DNA of 64,000 nucleotides from NCBI RefSeq assembly GCF_036898095.1, contig NC_090746.1:113018198-113082197 (forward strand), given 5' to 3'. Of this stretch, positions 1-9,180 are shown one piece after another; within the stretch, counting starts at the first letter, position 1, and each line of letters begins with the position of its first letter. The DNA is from Palaemon carinicauda. Lineage: Eukaryota; Arthropoda; Malacostraca; Decapoda; Palaemonidae. The notes below the pieces were generated by a model. The model did no database searches and was not told the DNA's origin. It saw nothing but the letters and a program-made list of their open reading frames with translations. Both the position numbers and the translations under genes were made by a program.

Positions 1-2
1 CA

Positions 3-1070
3 GAAGTTCTTGCTAAGCACTTTGCCCATGTATCATGTGCTGACAACTATTCCCCAGCATTTCAACAAATTAGAGCATCAACATCTGTTGTTCCTCCTGC
101 TTTTTCAAATACTGAAGCTTTTAACCTGCCTTTTAGTATGGAGGAGATGCAAAATGCTATCTCTAGCTCTTCTTTAACTGCCCCAGGTGAGGATGGCATC
201 CGGTATGAAATGATATCACATCTTCCAGTGGATACCAAGGAATTTTTATTAGAAACCTTTAATGGTTTTTGGGCTTCCCATACATCTCCTGATTCCTGGC
301 ATACTTCAATTGTAATTCCAGGCCACAAGTCTGGTAAAGACCCAGAACTGCCATCTAGTTATAGGCCCATATCCTTGACCAGTTGCATATGCAAACTATT
401 TGAGAGAATGATCAACAACAGACTTATGTGGTATCTAGAATCAAAAAATCTTTTATATAACAGACAGTTTGGTTTTAGGAAGAACCGAAGTACTCTAGAC
501 CCTTTGCTGATGTTATCAAGAGAAATTTCAAATGCTTTTTCTAACCAAAACCAGGTGGTGGGTGTCTTTTTTGACCTCGAAAAGGCATATGACACCACCT
601 GGAGGGGTGGTATTTTAAAGCAATTGGCCTCGTGGGGTATAGGAGGACATATGTTCTCTTTTATTGAAGAATTTTTATCAAACCGCTCAATTAAAGTGAG
701 AGTAGGGTCAGAACTATCTTCATCCTACATGCAAGAAGAAGGTGTCCCCCAAGGCAGCGTATTGAGTGTGACCTTGTTTGCTGTTGCTATTAATAGTCTC
801 ATTAGTCACATACCTCCTGGCATACAAGGATCACTATTTGTCGATGACTTTGCAATTTATTGTAGCGGATCATCTGCACTACAAGCATGCCAAAATCTTC
901 AAATTGCAATAAATGCTGCTTCCGCATGGGCAAATTCTCGTGGATTCATGTTTTCTCCTCAGAAGACCAAAGCCATTCGCTTTACTCGTACTCGTAAAAG
1001 GGAAGAGATCCCCACCCTTTTCTTAAATGATTGTATTTTGCCATATAAATTACCTATCTATCAGGGTTAA
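3..1070 (+). pseudogene. LINE-A reverse transcriptase domain (partial)
   Basis: The frame is open from base 3, so it enters from outside the window. It reads as an RT: SSYRPISLTSCICKLFERMI (fingers), FGFRKNRSTLDPL, VVGVFFDLEKAYDTTWR (motif A), EGVPQGSVLSVTLFAVAIN (motif B), then LFVDDFAIY, a VDD-type catalytic motif C at about 835-860. The role would be target-primed reverse transcription. The frame stops at 1,070 just after the thumb begins. A short deletion or frameshift there removes part of the sequence that in related elements reads as AKFLGLIFDCRLTW. Broken copy; the RT identity is secure. Confidence 0.85.
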
Positions 1071-2476
1071 GAAGTCACTGAACATTCTGAAAGTGGTATC
1101 GCATTTTGATTGGGGTGCTGATAGAACAACTTTGCTTAGAATTTATACATCTTTGTGTCTGAGCAAGTTAGACTATGCATGCCAAATATATGGGTCAGCT
1201 ACAAAGACTTTACTTGGAAAACTTGATATTGTTCACAATGCTGGGCTTCGCATCTGCACAGGTGCTTACAGAACATCTCCCATTGACAGTCTCGTATGTT
1301 GATTCTGGCATACCTCCCCTTTCCATTCGCAGAGAGGAGTTGAGTTTGAGGTTTTTAGCTAGGTCCCTTGCTGTGAGAAACAATCCTAACTGTAAATATG
1401 TTAGGGCGCCTTTAGATCGGGCTCCTAACAGATCTAGAGTGCCTAAGCCTTTGGAAGTACAGCTGAAAAATGATGCTAGAGAAGTAGGCTTGTTAACAGC
1501 ACAGATAGCAGAGGTAGGATATCCCAAGTCTCCTCCTTGGTGTAATCCACCTGTTAAAGTATGTTTTACGGCAGGAGGGAAAAATACCTTACCTAGTAGG
1601 GTAATGAAAAGTGAGTTTTTAAATCATGCTGCTCAACATCATGGGAAACATGTTTTTACAGATAGCTCCAAATCGGCTGCAGGAGTTGGAAGTGCAGCTG
1701 TGGTGGGGGATATTGTTATTAGAAGGAAACTCCCATCCTCTTGTTCAATTTTAACTGCTGAGCTGTACGCAATAATTCTCGCAGTCCAACATATTTTTAA
1801 AAATGGCAACCAAAATAGTTTTTATACAATTTTTACAGATTCCAATAGTGTTTTACTCTCATTAAAACAAATTATGCCAGGCCATCATCTAGTACAAGAG
1901 GTGCAGGACTGGTTAGTACTTCTGCAGTCTAGGAAGAGTATCAGTGTTCACTTCTTTTGGGTCCCTGCCCATGTTGGGGTGGATGGAAATGAACAAATAG
2001 ATAAGGCAGCAAAGGAAGCTTCAGGGCTAAGTAATCCATCCCCCTTGAGTATTCCTTAAAAAGATCTTAAAAGTGGGATTCATCTTTACTGTAAAAATAA
2101 GTGGCAAGCTCGATGGTCTGAACTGACCACCAATACAAAATTGAAACAAATCCACCCATTGGTGGATAAATGGTCATCTTGTAATTCTACAAGTAGAAGG
2201 GATACCATTATTTTAACTAGGCTGCGTATTGGCCATACACATGCAACGCACAATTATTTAATGAACAGTGGGGAAGGGAGACAGGCCCCTCTTTGTAATA
2301 CCTGTCAAGTGACAATGGATGTTAAACATATTTTACTCGATTGTCCTGTTTTTAATCTTCAGAGGAGGACACATTTACTCCAGGACAAATCTTTAAGAGA
2401 TATACTGGGGGAAAACTGTAATACCCTGAACTTGAGAAAATTTATACAAAGTATTGGGTTATATTACGAGCTATAA
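1071..2476 (+). pseudogene. LINE-A thumb, RNase H and C-terminal Cys/His region
   Basis: Sequence up to about 1,300 continues the RT thumb (KKSLNILKVVSHF, KLDYACQIYGSATKTLLGKL) in another frame. From about 1,290 to 2,476 one frame is open except for a stop at 2,057-2,059. RNase H shows as HVFTDSSKSAAGVGSAAVV (first Asp), LTAELYAIILAV (Glu), IFTDSNSVLLSL (second Asp) and WVPAHVGVDGNEQIDKAAKE (final His/Asp). The tail has CNTCQVTMDVKHILLDCPVF, the C-x2-C...H...C motif common at the end of I and Jockey group ORF2 proteins. The protein ends at 2,476, close to the junction with DIRS-A1. Confidence 0.8.
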
Positions 2477-2510
2477 TTGATTTTATTAATTTATTTTTTT
2501 CAATATTAAT

Positions 2511-2670
2511 CTTACCCGTTGATCATGTAGCTGCAGCTCTGCTGCCCGACAGAAAAAACCTACGGGCGGAATACGCCAGCGATCGCTATACAGGTGGGGG
2601 TGTACATCAACAGCGCCATCTGTCGAGTAGGTACTCAAGTACTTCTTGTCAACAAAGAACCAATTTTCTC
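2511..2670 (+). repeat. DIRS-A1 left inverted terminal repeat
   Basis: This arm starts at cttacccgttgatcatg and is the reverse complement of 8,765-8,924, with three mismatches counted by eye over 160 bases. The outermost bases (2,496-2,510) differ from the outermost right end, as in DIRS1, where the two ends are not identical and are both copied in the internal complementary region. Confidence 0.9.
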
Positions 2671-2878
2671 TCTGTCGTGCCACCGGCAAGACCTACTTGA
2701 TACGCTGTTGTTTTCTGGAGTTGATTTTCACGTTATTTGGTGAAGTATTCTCTCTAGTTATTAGCTTTCGCTGTGCAGAAGTTTTCCTCAATACTTTCTC
2801 ACTTTCATTGATTAGATTTTGGATTATTTGTTGACGACTTGGATAGATTTTGGATTTCCCCCCTTTGACTAATTCAAG

Positions 2879-5266
2879 ATGTCTGACCCTACTCAAGTCC
2901 CCAAGTACAGGAAGTGTAGCGCTAGGGACTGTTCTAGGCGTCTTCCGAAGGCCTCGATTGATCCGCACACCGTTTGTTCCAATTGTAGGGGTAAAGCCTG
3001 TCAATTGGAAGATCGATGTGAGGAATGCGCTGGGCTTTCGGAATTTGATTTTCAAGAATTCCTTAAGTATGCACGTAGGCTAGAGAAGGATAGGATCAGG
3101 AGGAGTTCGTCTCGCTCTATTGATTTTTCCTCTCCCCATGCCCCTCAACCTTTTCCTTCCCCTGTAGTGGTTACACCCGACCCTCCTACTAGCTCTCATC
3201 AACCTTCGATGGCGGATATGATGCGTGCCATTCAGGCTCTTGGTGAGAGAGTTGAGTCATTAGCGAATGACCGCAATCAACTCATGGCTGACGTCAGGGA
3301 GTTGAAAGATAAAAGTGCAGTGGGAAGTGAAGTGAGTGTCAGTGCAGTGAAAAGTGTCAGTGTTACGCATGAGGGTGCGTCTGTTCGTGCCTGTCGTCCT
3401 CCCAGTCCGGGACCTCTTGCAAGCTCCCAAGCCCAGGGGAGAAGCAATGTCGTACGACCAAAGGGTTCGACAGGCCTTGATCAGCGGACAGACGTTCCCT
3501 CCGTGGTTGAGGACGTATCTTGCCGAGATCGTCCTACCCACAAACAGACGAGTGAGCCCATTCATTCCTCGTCTGCGGAAGAAGTTTCTCGACAGAAACG
3601 CTGGACCAAGGTCTCACGACCTCTCAAGCGCAAGGTCCCTTCCGAACGAGTCCAACGGCCCAGGTGTAGTCACTGGGTCAGTTCGGACTCGCCGCAGTCC
3701 TCCGTAGACTGCACACCTCCCAAGAGAGGTAGAGTGGTTCCGCAGCAGGCAATCACTCCGTCTGTTGCCGCACCAGCCGCTGTAGACCCTAAGTGGTCTT
3801 TGCTGCAGTCTATGCAGACTCAGCTAGCTTCCTTCATGCAGGAGTATCGTGCTGAGAAGGTTGACGATGCACCCGTTAGCCTACAACCTGCCACGGTTGT
3901 GCGCCCAACTGACACTGCAGCTGCCTGCTCCCACACTCCGGCTGTGAGAGCTCCACCACCTATGCGCAGTCGACCCTGCCAGACGCATGTTGACGTTAGC
4001 CGACGTGCAGCACCCTCCGTTGCCGTGCGTGAGCTACCGCATCAGCAGGAAGGTGGAGTCAAGCTGCCGTGTTTTGACGCGGTGCGTCAGTCTCCGCAAC
4101 CCTCGGTGGTCCCCACCACGCACCACCACTCCGCTTTGGTTGTTGCCAGCTCTCAGACTGACCAACAGCGGCATGATGTTGGATCCAGTGCAGCTACGCA
4201 TGCACCCGTGCTGCCGGATTCTGCCGTTCAGAGTCCTCCTTTGCCGCTTCCTCCTCAGCATTCGGATGAAGGAATCTCTGATGACGACGAAGCTGCGCAT
4301 TTGGACGACCAACACTCCGACATAGATGAACCCAAGACTACGCCTCCCTCCTTAGACTTTAGGAAAGTCCTTGCCCTGTTTAAGGAGTTGTATCCGGACC
4401 AGTTTGTGTCTGCAGCTCCACGCTCACCTCCCTCTGAGTTCGCTTTAGGCATGCAGTCAGCAGCTCCTGCCTTTACGAAGCTCGTACTCGCTCGCTCGTC
4501 CAAGAGAGCTTTTAGGGTACTGGGAGAGTGGTTGCAGGCCAAGAAGCAGCTTGGGAAGACATCCTTCTTGTTTCCCCCAGCCAAGCTTGCTTCCAGATCT
4601 AGCGTCTGGTATGCCACGGGAGAGGTTCTCGGCTTGGGAGTTCCTGCCTCTGCCCAGGGCGACTTCTCAAGTCTGGTAGACTTTCCCCGCAGACTGGCTA
4701 TGAGACGCTCCAAGATTTGCTGGACTTCTTCGGACATGGACCATCTTTTTAAGGGAGTTTTCCGTGCGTTCGAGATCTTTAACTTCCTGGACTGGTGTTT
4801 GGGAGCGTTGAGCAGGAAGACCTCCCCTTCGGATAAGGATTCTGCCATGCTCATCATGTCCTGCATGGACAAAGCCATACGGGATGGGTCTGGCGAGCTT
4901 GCGGCTTCTTTCGTGTCTGGAGTTCTCAAGAAGCGGGATCACCTTTGCTCCTTCTTGTCGGCGGGAGTCACCCCATGTCAGAAGTCAGAACTGATGTTTG
5001 CTCCGCTATCGAAGTGTCTCTTTCCTGAAGAGTTGATCAAGGGGATTGCCGCCTCGTTGATCCAGAAAGACACTCATGACCTGGTGGCGTCATCCGCACG
5101 TAAAGTCACAGCTTTACCTTCCGTGCCTAGACCTAGGATGGACACACCAGCGTCTAGGTTCATTCCGCCCTTTCGTGGCAGAACCTCCAGCAGAGGAGGT
5201 ACTCGTGCCGTTAGTCAACGTGGCAACAAGAAGAAGGGTTCCAAGTCCTCAAAAGGCAGAGTCTGA
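2879..5266 (+). CDS. DIRS-A1 Gag-like protein (795 aa)
   Basis: First frame of DIRS-A1 and the likely nucleocapsid or structural protein of the retrotransposon. The N terminus carries a Cys cluster (residues about 13-50: C-x4-C, C-x2-C, C-x5-C-x2-C around VCSNCRGKACQLEDRCEECA) that could bind zinc. A coiled-coil-like stretch (MMRAIQALGERVESLANDRN, about residue 115) follows. The middle, to about residue 480, is low-complexity, rich in Ser, Pro, Thr and Gln. A denser C-terminal part (about 490-740) resembles the capsid-like region of DIRS-B1 (LDWCLGALS here, LDIWLGTLG there). The tail is basic (RGTRAVSQRGNKKKGSKSSK). The first ATG after the left repeat is used as start. The last 191 bases overlap the RT frame. 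Family known; molecular role inferred. Confidence 0.8.
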   Translation: MSDPTQVPKYRKCSARDCSRRLPKASIDPHTVCSNCRGKACQLEDRCEECAGLSEFDFQEFLKYARRLEKDRIRRSSSRSIDFSSPHAPQPFPSPVVVTPDPPTSSHQPSMADMMRAIQALGERVESLANDRNQLMADVRELKDKSAVGSEVSVSAVKSVSVTHEGASVRACRPPSPGPLASSQAQGRSNVVRPKGSTGLDQRTDVPSVVEDVSCRDRPTHKQTSEPIHSSSAEEVSRQKRWTKVSRPLKRKVPSERVQRPRCSHWVSSDSPQSSVDCTPPKRGRVVPQQAITPSVAAPAAVDPKWSLLQSMQTQLASFMQEYRAEKVDDAPVSLQPATVVRPTDTAAACSHTPAVRAPPPMRSRPCQTHVDVSRRAAPSVAVRELPHQQEGGVKLPCFDAVRQSPQPSVVPTTHHHSALVVASSQTDQQRHDVGSSAATHAPVLPDSAVQSPPLPLPPQHSDEGISDDDEAAHLDDQHSDIDEPKTTPPSLDFRKVLALFKELYPDQFVSAAPRSPPSEFALGMQSAAPAFTKLVLARSSKRAFRVLGEWLQAKKQLGKTSFLFPPAKLASRSSVWYATGEVLGLGVPASAQGDFSSLVDFPRRLAMRRSKICWTSSDMDHLFKGVFRAFEIFNFLDWCLGALSRKTSPSDKDSAMLIMSCMDKAIRDGSGELAASFVSGVLKKRDHLCSFLSAGVTPCQKSELMFAPLSKCLFPEELIKGIAASLIQKDTHDLVASSARKVTALPSVPRPRMDTPASRFIPPFRGRTSSRGGTRAVSQRGNKKKGSKSSKGRV

Positions 5267-7325
5267 CTGCCACCTTCTTCAGACAGCAGTGGGAGCCAGG
5301 CTCAAGAACTACTGGCAGGCCTGGGAGAACAGGGGTGCAGACGCACAGTCTGTGAAGTTACTCAGAGAGGGGTACAGGATTCCATTCTTGCGCAAGCCCC
5401 CTCTAGCAACAACTCCCATCGACCTCTCTCCCAGGTACAGAGAGGAGGACAAGAGGCTAGCTTTACAGCAAGAGGTGTCTCTCTTGCTACAAAAGGGAGC
5501 GGTAGTCATAGTCCGGGACCATCAATCCCCGGGCTTCTACAACCGTCTCTTCTTAGTGGCGAAGAAGACAGGAGGGTGGAGACCGGTGCTAGACGTCAGT
5601 GCTCTAAATGTCTTTGTCACTAAGCAGACGTTCACCATGGAGACGACGAAGTCGGTTCTAGCATCGGTCAGGAAGGAAGACTGGATGGTCTCGTTAGACC
5701 TAAAGGACGCGTACTTTCACGTCCCCATCCACCCAGATTCCCAACCTTTTCTAAGGTTCGTTTTTGGGAAGGTGGTATACCAGTTCCAAGCCCTGTGCTT
5801 TGGCCTAAGCACGGCACCTCTAGTGTTTACCAAACTGATGAGGAATATTTCCAAATTCCTGCATTTAGCAGACATCAGAGCCTCCCTCTATTTGGACGAC
5901 TGGCTTTTAAGAGCTGCGTCAAGTCGTCGCTGTCTGGAGAATCTAAAATGGACTCTGGATCTGACCAAGGAATTGGGTCTCCTGGTCAATATGGAAAAGT
6001 CCCAACTCGTTCCATCCCAAACTATAGTATATCTAGGTATGGAGATTCAGAGTCAAGCTTTTCGGGCTTTTCCGTCGGCCCCCAGAATCAGTCAAGCCCA
6101 AGAATGCATCCAGAGCATGCTGAAGAAGAACCGATGTTCAGTCAGACAGTGGATGAGTCTGATAGGGACGCTTTCATCGCTGGACCAGTTCATCGCGTTA
6201 GGGAGACTCCACCTCCGACCCCTTCAGTATCACCTAGCTGCTCACTGGAGAAAGGACATGACGCTAGAAGCGGTCTCAGTTCCTATCTCCGAGAAGATGA
6301 AGTCTGCACTGACTTGGTGGAAGAACAACATTCTGCTCAGGGAAGGTCTACCACTGGCTGTTCAGACCCCCGACCACCTTCTCTTCTCGGACGCATCGGA
6401 CACGGGCTGGGGTGCGACACTGGACGGTCGGGAATGCTCGGGCACGTGGAATTCGGATCAAAGAGCACTGCACATCAACTGCAAGGAGCTACTGGCAGTT
6501 CATCTGGCCTTGAGAAGCTTCAAGTCCCTCCTTCTAGGCAAGGTGGTGGAAGTGAACTCCGACAACACCACAGCCTTGGCGTACATCTCCAAGCAAGGAG
6601 GGACTCATTCGATGACGTTGTTCGAGATCGCAAGGGACCTCCTCACCTGGTCAAGAGATCGAAAAATATCTCTAGTAACGAGGTTCATTCAAGGCGACAT
6701 GAATGTCATGGCAGACCGCCTCAGCCGGAAGGGTCAGATCATCCCAACAGAATGGACCCTTCACAAGAATGTTTGCAACAGACTATGGGCCTTGTGGGGT
6801 CAGCCCACCATAGATCTGTTCGCTACCTCGATGACCAAGAGGCTCCCAAATTATTGCTCACCGATTCCGGACCCAGCAGCAGTTCACATAGATGCCTTTC
6901 TTCTGGATTGGTCCCATCTAGACCTTTATGCGTTCCCCCCGTTCAAGATTGTCAACAAGGTACTGCAGAAGTTCGCCTCTCACGAAGGGACAAGGTTGAC
7001 GTTGGTTGCTCCCCTCTGGCCCGCGAGAGAATGGTTCACCGAGGTACTGCAATGGCTAGTAGACGTTCCCAGGACTCTTCCTCTAAGAGTGGACCTTCTG
7101 CGTCAGCCGCATGTAAAGAAGGTACACCCAAGCCTCCACGCTCTTCGTCTGACTGCCTTCAGACTATCGAAAGACTCTCAAGAGCTAGAGGCTTTTCGAA
7201 GGAGGCAGCCAGAGCGATTGCCAGAGCAAGGAGGACATCCACTCTCAAGGTCTACCAGTCAAAATGGGAAGTCTTCCGAAGCTGGTGCAAGGCGAATTCA
7301 GTATCCTCAACCAGTACCTCTGTAA
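5076..7325 (+). CDS. DIRS-A1 reverse transcriptase-RNase H protein (749 aa)
   Basis: Copies the element RNA into DNA. RT: GGWRPVLDVSALNVFV (about residue 165), SLDLKDAYFHVPIHPDSQ (motif A), FGLSTAPLVFTKLM (motif B), YLDDWLL (motif C, about residues 271-277). RNase H: FSDASDTGWGATL (Asp, about 435), CKELLAVHLAL (Glu), VNSDNTTALAYI (Asp, about 493), GDMNVMADRLSR (Asp, about 546). A conserved DIRS region follows (IDLFATSMTKRLPNYCSP to YAFPPF near residue 617 and LVAPLWPAREW), sometimes described as methyltransferase-like in DIRS elements; I cannot confirm that activity. The frame overlaps gag upstream and YR downstream, so translation needs reinitiation, frameshifting or separate messages. The start ATG at 5,076 is the first in frame; the true start could be internal. 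Confidence 0.9.
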   Translation: MTWWRHPHVKSQLYLPCLDLGWTHQRLGSFRPFVAEPPAEEVLVPLVNVATRRRVPSPQKAESDCHLLQTAVGARLKNYWQAWENRGADAQSVKLLREGYRIPFLRKPPLATTPIDLSPRYREEDKRLALQQEVSLLLQKGAVVIVRDHQSPGFYNRLFLVAKKTGGWRPVLDVSALNVFVTKQTFTMETTKSVLASVRKEDWMVSLDLKDAYFHVPIHPDSQPFLRFVFGKVVYQFQALCFGLSTAPLVFTKLMRNISKFLHLADIRASLYLDDWLLRAASSRRCLENLKWTLDLTKELGLLVNMEKSQLVPSQTIVYLGMEIQSQAFRAFPSAPRISQAQECIQSMLKKNRCSVRQWMSLIGTLSSLDQFIALGRLHLRPLQYHLAAHWRKDMTLEAVSVPISEKMKSALTWWKNNILLREGLPLAVQTPDHLLFSDASDTGWGATLDGRECSGTWNSDQRALHINCKELLAVHLALRSFKSLLLGKVVEVNSDNTTALAYISKQGGTHSMTLFEIARDLLTWSRDRKISLVTRFIQGDMNVMADRLSRKGQIIPTEWTLHKNVCNRLWALWGQPTIDLFATSMTKRLPNYCSPIPDPAAVHIDAFLLDWSHLDLYAFPPFKIVNKVLQKFASHEGTRLTLVAPLWPAREWFTEVLQWLVDVPRTLPLRVDLLRQPHVKKVHPSLHALRLTAFRLSKDSQELEAFRRRQPERLPEQGGHPLSRSTSQNGKSSEAGARRIQYPQPVPL

Positions 7326-8224
7326 CTCAGATAGCTGACTTCCTTTTACACCTAAGGAAGGTAAGATCCCTTTCAGCTCCTACGATCAAAGGTTACAGAA
7401 GCATGTTGGCAGCAGTCTTCCGCCACAGAGGCTTAGATCTTTCCAACAACAAAGATCTACAGGACCTCCTTAAGTCTTTTGAGACCTCGAAGGAGCGTCG
7501 GTTGGCCACACCAGGTTGGAACTTAGACGTGGTTTTAAGGTTCCTGATGTCAGCAAGGTTCGAACCGCTTCAATCAGCCTCTTTTAAAGATCTCACTTTG
7601 AAGACTCTTTTCCTCGTCTGCTTAGCAACAGCTAAAAGAGTCAGTGAGATACACGCCTTCAGCAGGAACATAGGATTTACATCTGAAACGGCTACATGTT
7701 CCTTACAGCTTGGTTTTTTAGCTAAAAACGAACTCCCTTCTCGTCCTTGGCCCAAATCGTTCGAGATTCCAAGTCTGTCCAGTTTGGTTGGAAACGAACA
7801 AGAGAGATTACTATGCCCAGTAAGAGCTCTTAAGTACTATTTAAGACGTACGAAGCCATTACGAGGACAATCAGAAGCTTTATGGTGCTCTATTAAGAAA
7901 CCTGCTTTACCGATGTCGAAGAACGCAGTTTCTTATTACATCAGACTTTTGATTAGAGAAGCTCATTCTCATCTGAATGAGGAAGACCATGCTTTGCTGA
8001 AGGTAAGGACACATGAAGTTAGAGCTGTCGCAACTTCAGTGGCCTTCAAACAAAACAGATCTCTGCAGAGTGTAATGGATGCAACCTATTGGAGAAGCAA
8101 GTCAGTGTTCGCATCATTTTACCTTAAAGATGTCCAGTCTCTTTACGAAAACTGCTACACCCTGGGACCATTCGTAGCAGCGAGTGCAGTAGTAGGTGAG
8201 GGCTCAACCACTACATTCCCATAA
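7052..8224 (+). CDS. DIRS-A1 tyrosine recombinase (YR), about 390 aa
   Basis: Integrates the circular DNA intermediate. The frame is open back to 5,795, but that part is antiparallel noise over the RT frame. The ATG at 7,052 (MASRRSQDSS) is chosen because it lies just before the YR fold and overlaps the RT frame by 274 bases. An N-terminal SAM-like core-binding region spans about 50-170 (STLKVYQSKWEVFRSWCK, SAPTIKGYRSMLAAVFRHRG). The catalytic tetrad is visible: Arg about 196 (AKRVSEIHAFS), His 321 and Arg 324 (HEVRAVATSVAF), and Tyr about 357 (FASFYLKDV). No stop interrupts it and all four residues are present, so the enzyme looks intact. Confidence 0.9.
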   Translation: MASRRSQDSSSKSGPSASAACKEGTPKPPRSSSDCLQTIERLSRARGFSKEAARAIARARRTSTLKVYQSKWEVFRSWCKANSVSSTSTSVTQIADFLLHLRKVRSLSAPTIKGYRSMLAAVFRHRGLDLSNNKDLQDLLKSFETSKERRLATPGWNLDVVLRFLMSARFEPLQSASFKDLTLKTLFLVCLATAKRVSEIHAFSRNIGFTSETATCSLQLGFLAKNELPSRPWPKSFEIPSLSSLVGNEQERLLCPVRALKYYLRRTKPLRGQSEALWCSIKKPALPMSKNAVSYYIRLLIREAHSHLNEEDHALLKVRTHEVRAVATSVAFKQNRSLQSVMDATYWRSKSVFASFYLKDVQSLYENCYTLGPFVAASAVVGEGSTTTFP

Positions 8225-8626
8225 TCCCATAACCTTTTTTAATCTTTCTCTTGAAATGTTTTTATTGTTGTTTTTGGGTTGTACGGAAGGCTAAGAAGCC
8301 TTTCGCATCCTGGTTGATTTGGCGGGTGGTCAAATTCTTTTCTTGAGAAGCGCCTAGATTAGAGGTTGTGATGAGGTTCTTTAGTATGGGTTGCAGCCCT
8401 TCATACTTCAGCACCTAGGAGTCGCTCAGCATCCTAAGAGGATCGCGAGGCTCAGTAAGGAAGACGTACTTAAAAAGGCAGAGTAATTGTTCAAGTCGAC
8501 TTCCTTACCAGGTACTTATTAATTTTATGTTTGTTATTTTGAATAACTGCTAAAATGAAATACGGAATACTTAGCTTCTAATGTTAACATGTATGCTGGT
8601 CTCCACCCACCCCCCTGGGTGTGAAT
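8225..8626 (+). other. DIRS-A1 3' noncoding region
   Basis: About 400 bases between the YR stop and the internal complementary region. I see no reading frame. A near-identical block occurs at the same place in DIRS-A2 (about 16,690-17,086), including the ggctaagaagcctttcgcatcc segment and the ctcctaggag-like short inverted repeat, so it is part of the element and not host sequence. Confidence 0.75.
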
Positions 8627-8717
8627 CAGCTACATGATCAACGGGTAAGATTAATATTGAAAAATGTTATTTTCCTTAGTAAAATAAATTTTTGAATATA
8701 CTTACCCGTTGATCATG
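8627..8717 (+). repeat. DIRS-A1 internal complementary region (ICR)
   Basis: Bases 8,627-8,664 are complementary to the left end of the element, and 8,665-8,717 are complementary to its outer right end. The two halves meet exactly where the ends would be joined in a circle. This is the hallmark of DIRS1-type elements, where the ICR is thought to template end joining during replication. Confidence 0.85.
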
Positions 8718-8764
8718 AATTAAAGGACCCGCCCTTCCTCCCCATAGAGACCCAGTGGACCGAG

Positions 8765-8924
8765 GAGAAAATTGGTTCTTTGTTGACAAGAAGTACTTGA
8801 GTACCTACTCGACAGCTGGCGCTGTTGATGTATACCCCCACCTGTATAGCAATCGCTGGCGTATTCCGCCCGTAGGTTTTTTCTGTCGGGCAGCAGAGCT
8901 GCAGCTACATGATCAACGGGTAAG
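8765..8924 (-). repeat. DIRS-A1 right inverted terminal repeat
   Basis: Reverse complement of 2,511-2,670 over 160 bases with three differences (within cagctggcg, gtatacccc and agcaatcgc). The element continues to about 8,960 with a right-end-specific segment whose complement is stored in the ICR. Confidence 0.9.
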
Positions 8925-8960
8925 TATATTCAAAAATTTATTTTACTAAGGAAAATAACA

Positions 8961-9165
8961 TATTTATTTACCCTTTTAATCCCTATTTATTTCACATCTA
9001 GATTTTATTGTATGAAAGTGTTACGATTTGTATTAAAGGTTAAAATGATACTAAATGGTGTGAGTGTACAGATATGATTGAATGATTTTCGTTATATAGC
9101 GCTGAATGGCCTTTGATGCCCCAGTGCTTGGCTTAATGCCTAAATCCTATATTCAATTCAATCAC
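8961..9165 (+). mobile_element. LINE-A 3' UTR, resumed after DIRS-A1
   Basis: AT-rich sequence directly right of DIRS-A1, ending in a tail with attcaattcaatc-type repeats after gcgctgaatggcctttgatg. That arrangement resembles the short-motif tails on the other LINEs in this window. It is read as the end of the LINE-A copy whose coding part stops at 2,476, so DIRS-A1 would sit in its 3' UTR. No open frame. Confidence 0.6.
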
Positions 9166-9180
9166 AGTACAGTATTGAGC

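Larger units (their letters stand above)
1..2495 (+). mobile_element. LINE-A, I-like non-LTR retrotransposon, 5' end outside window, broken
   Basis: This is the ORF2 half of a non-LTR retrotransposon: reverse transcriptase, RNase H, then a C-terminal Cys/His motif. An RNase H domain after the RT is typical of the I group and not of classic Jockey or CR1, so I place it in the I group. The endonuclease would lie left of the window. The coding frame shifts twice (near 1,060 and 1,290) and has one in-frame stop at 2,057-2,059, so it is a dead copy. The 3' UTR is interrupted by DIRS-A1 and resumes at 8,961. Confidence 0.85.
2496..8960 (+). mobile_element. DIRS-A1, complete DIRS1-type tyrosine-recombinase retrotransposon
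   Basis: The element is about 6,465 bp with the full DIRS1 layout: left terminal repeat, gag, RT-RNase H, YR, internal complementary region, and inverted right terminal repeat. No integrase or aspartic protease frame is visible, as expected for DIRS. Ends were set by comparing both copies and the circle-junction sequence stored in the internal complementary region, which implies a left end near tttttcaatatt and a right end near aaaataaca. Either boundary may be off by a few bases. It lies inside the 3' UTR of LINE-A. All three reading frames are uninterrupted, so this may be a recently active copy. Confidence 0.9.

Noticed and set aside
5795..7051. N-terminal extension of the YR frame (809-aa reading)
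   Set aside because: It is the second frame across the RT-RNase H gene, with no domain, and composition typical of an out-of-frame shadow.
6780..7080. Functional DNA adenine methyltransferase domain after RNase H in DIRS-A1
   Set aside because: The LFATS...YAFPPF region is the conserved DIRS segment sometimes linked to methyltransferases, but I could not identify a cofactor-binding motif with confidence.
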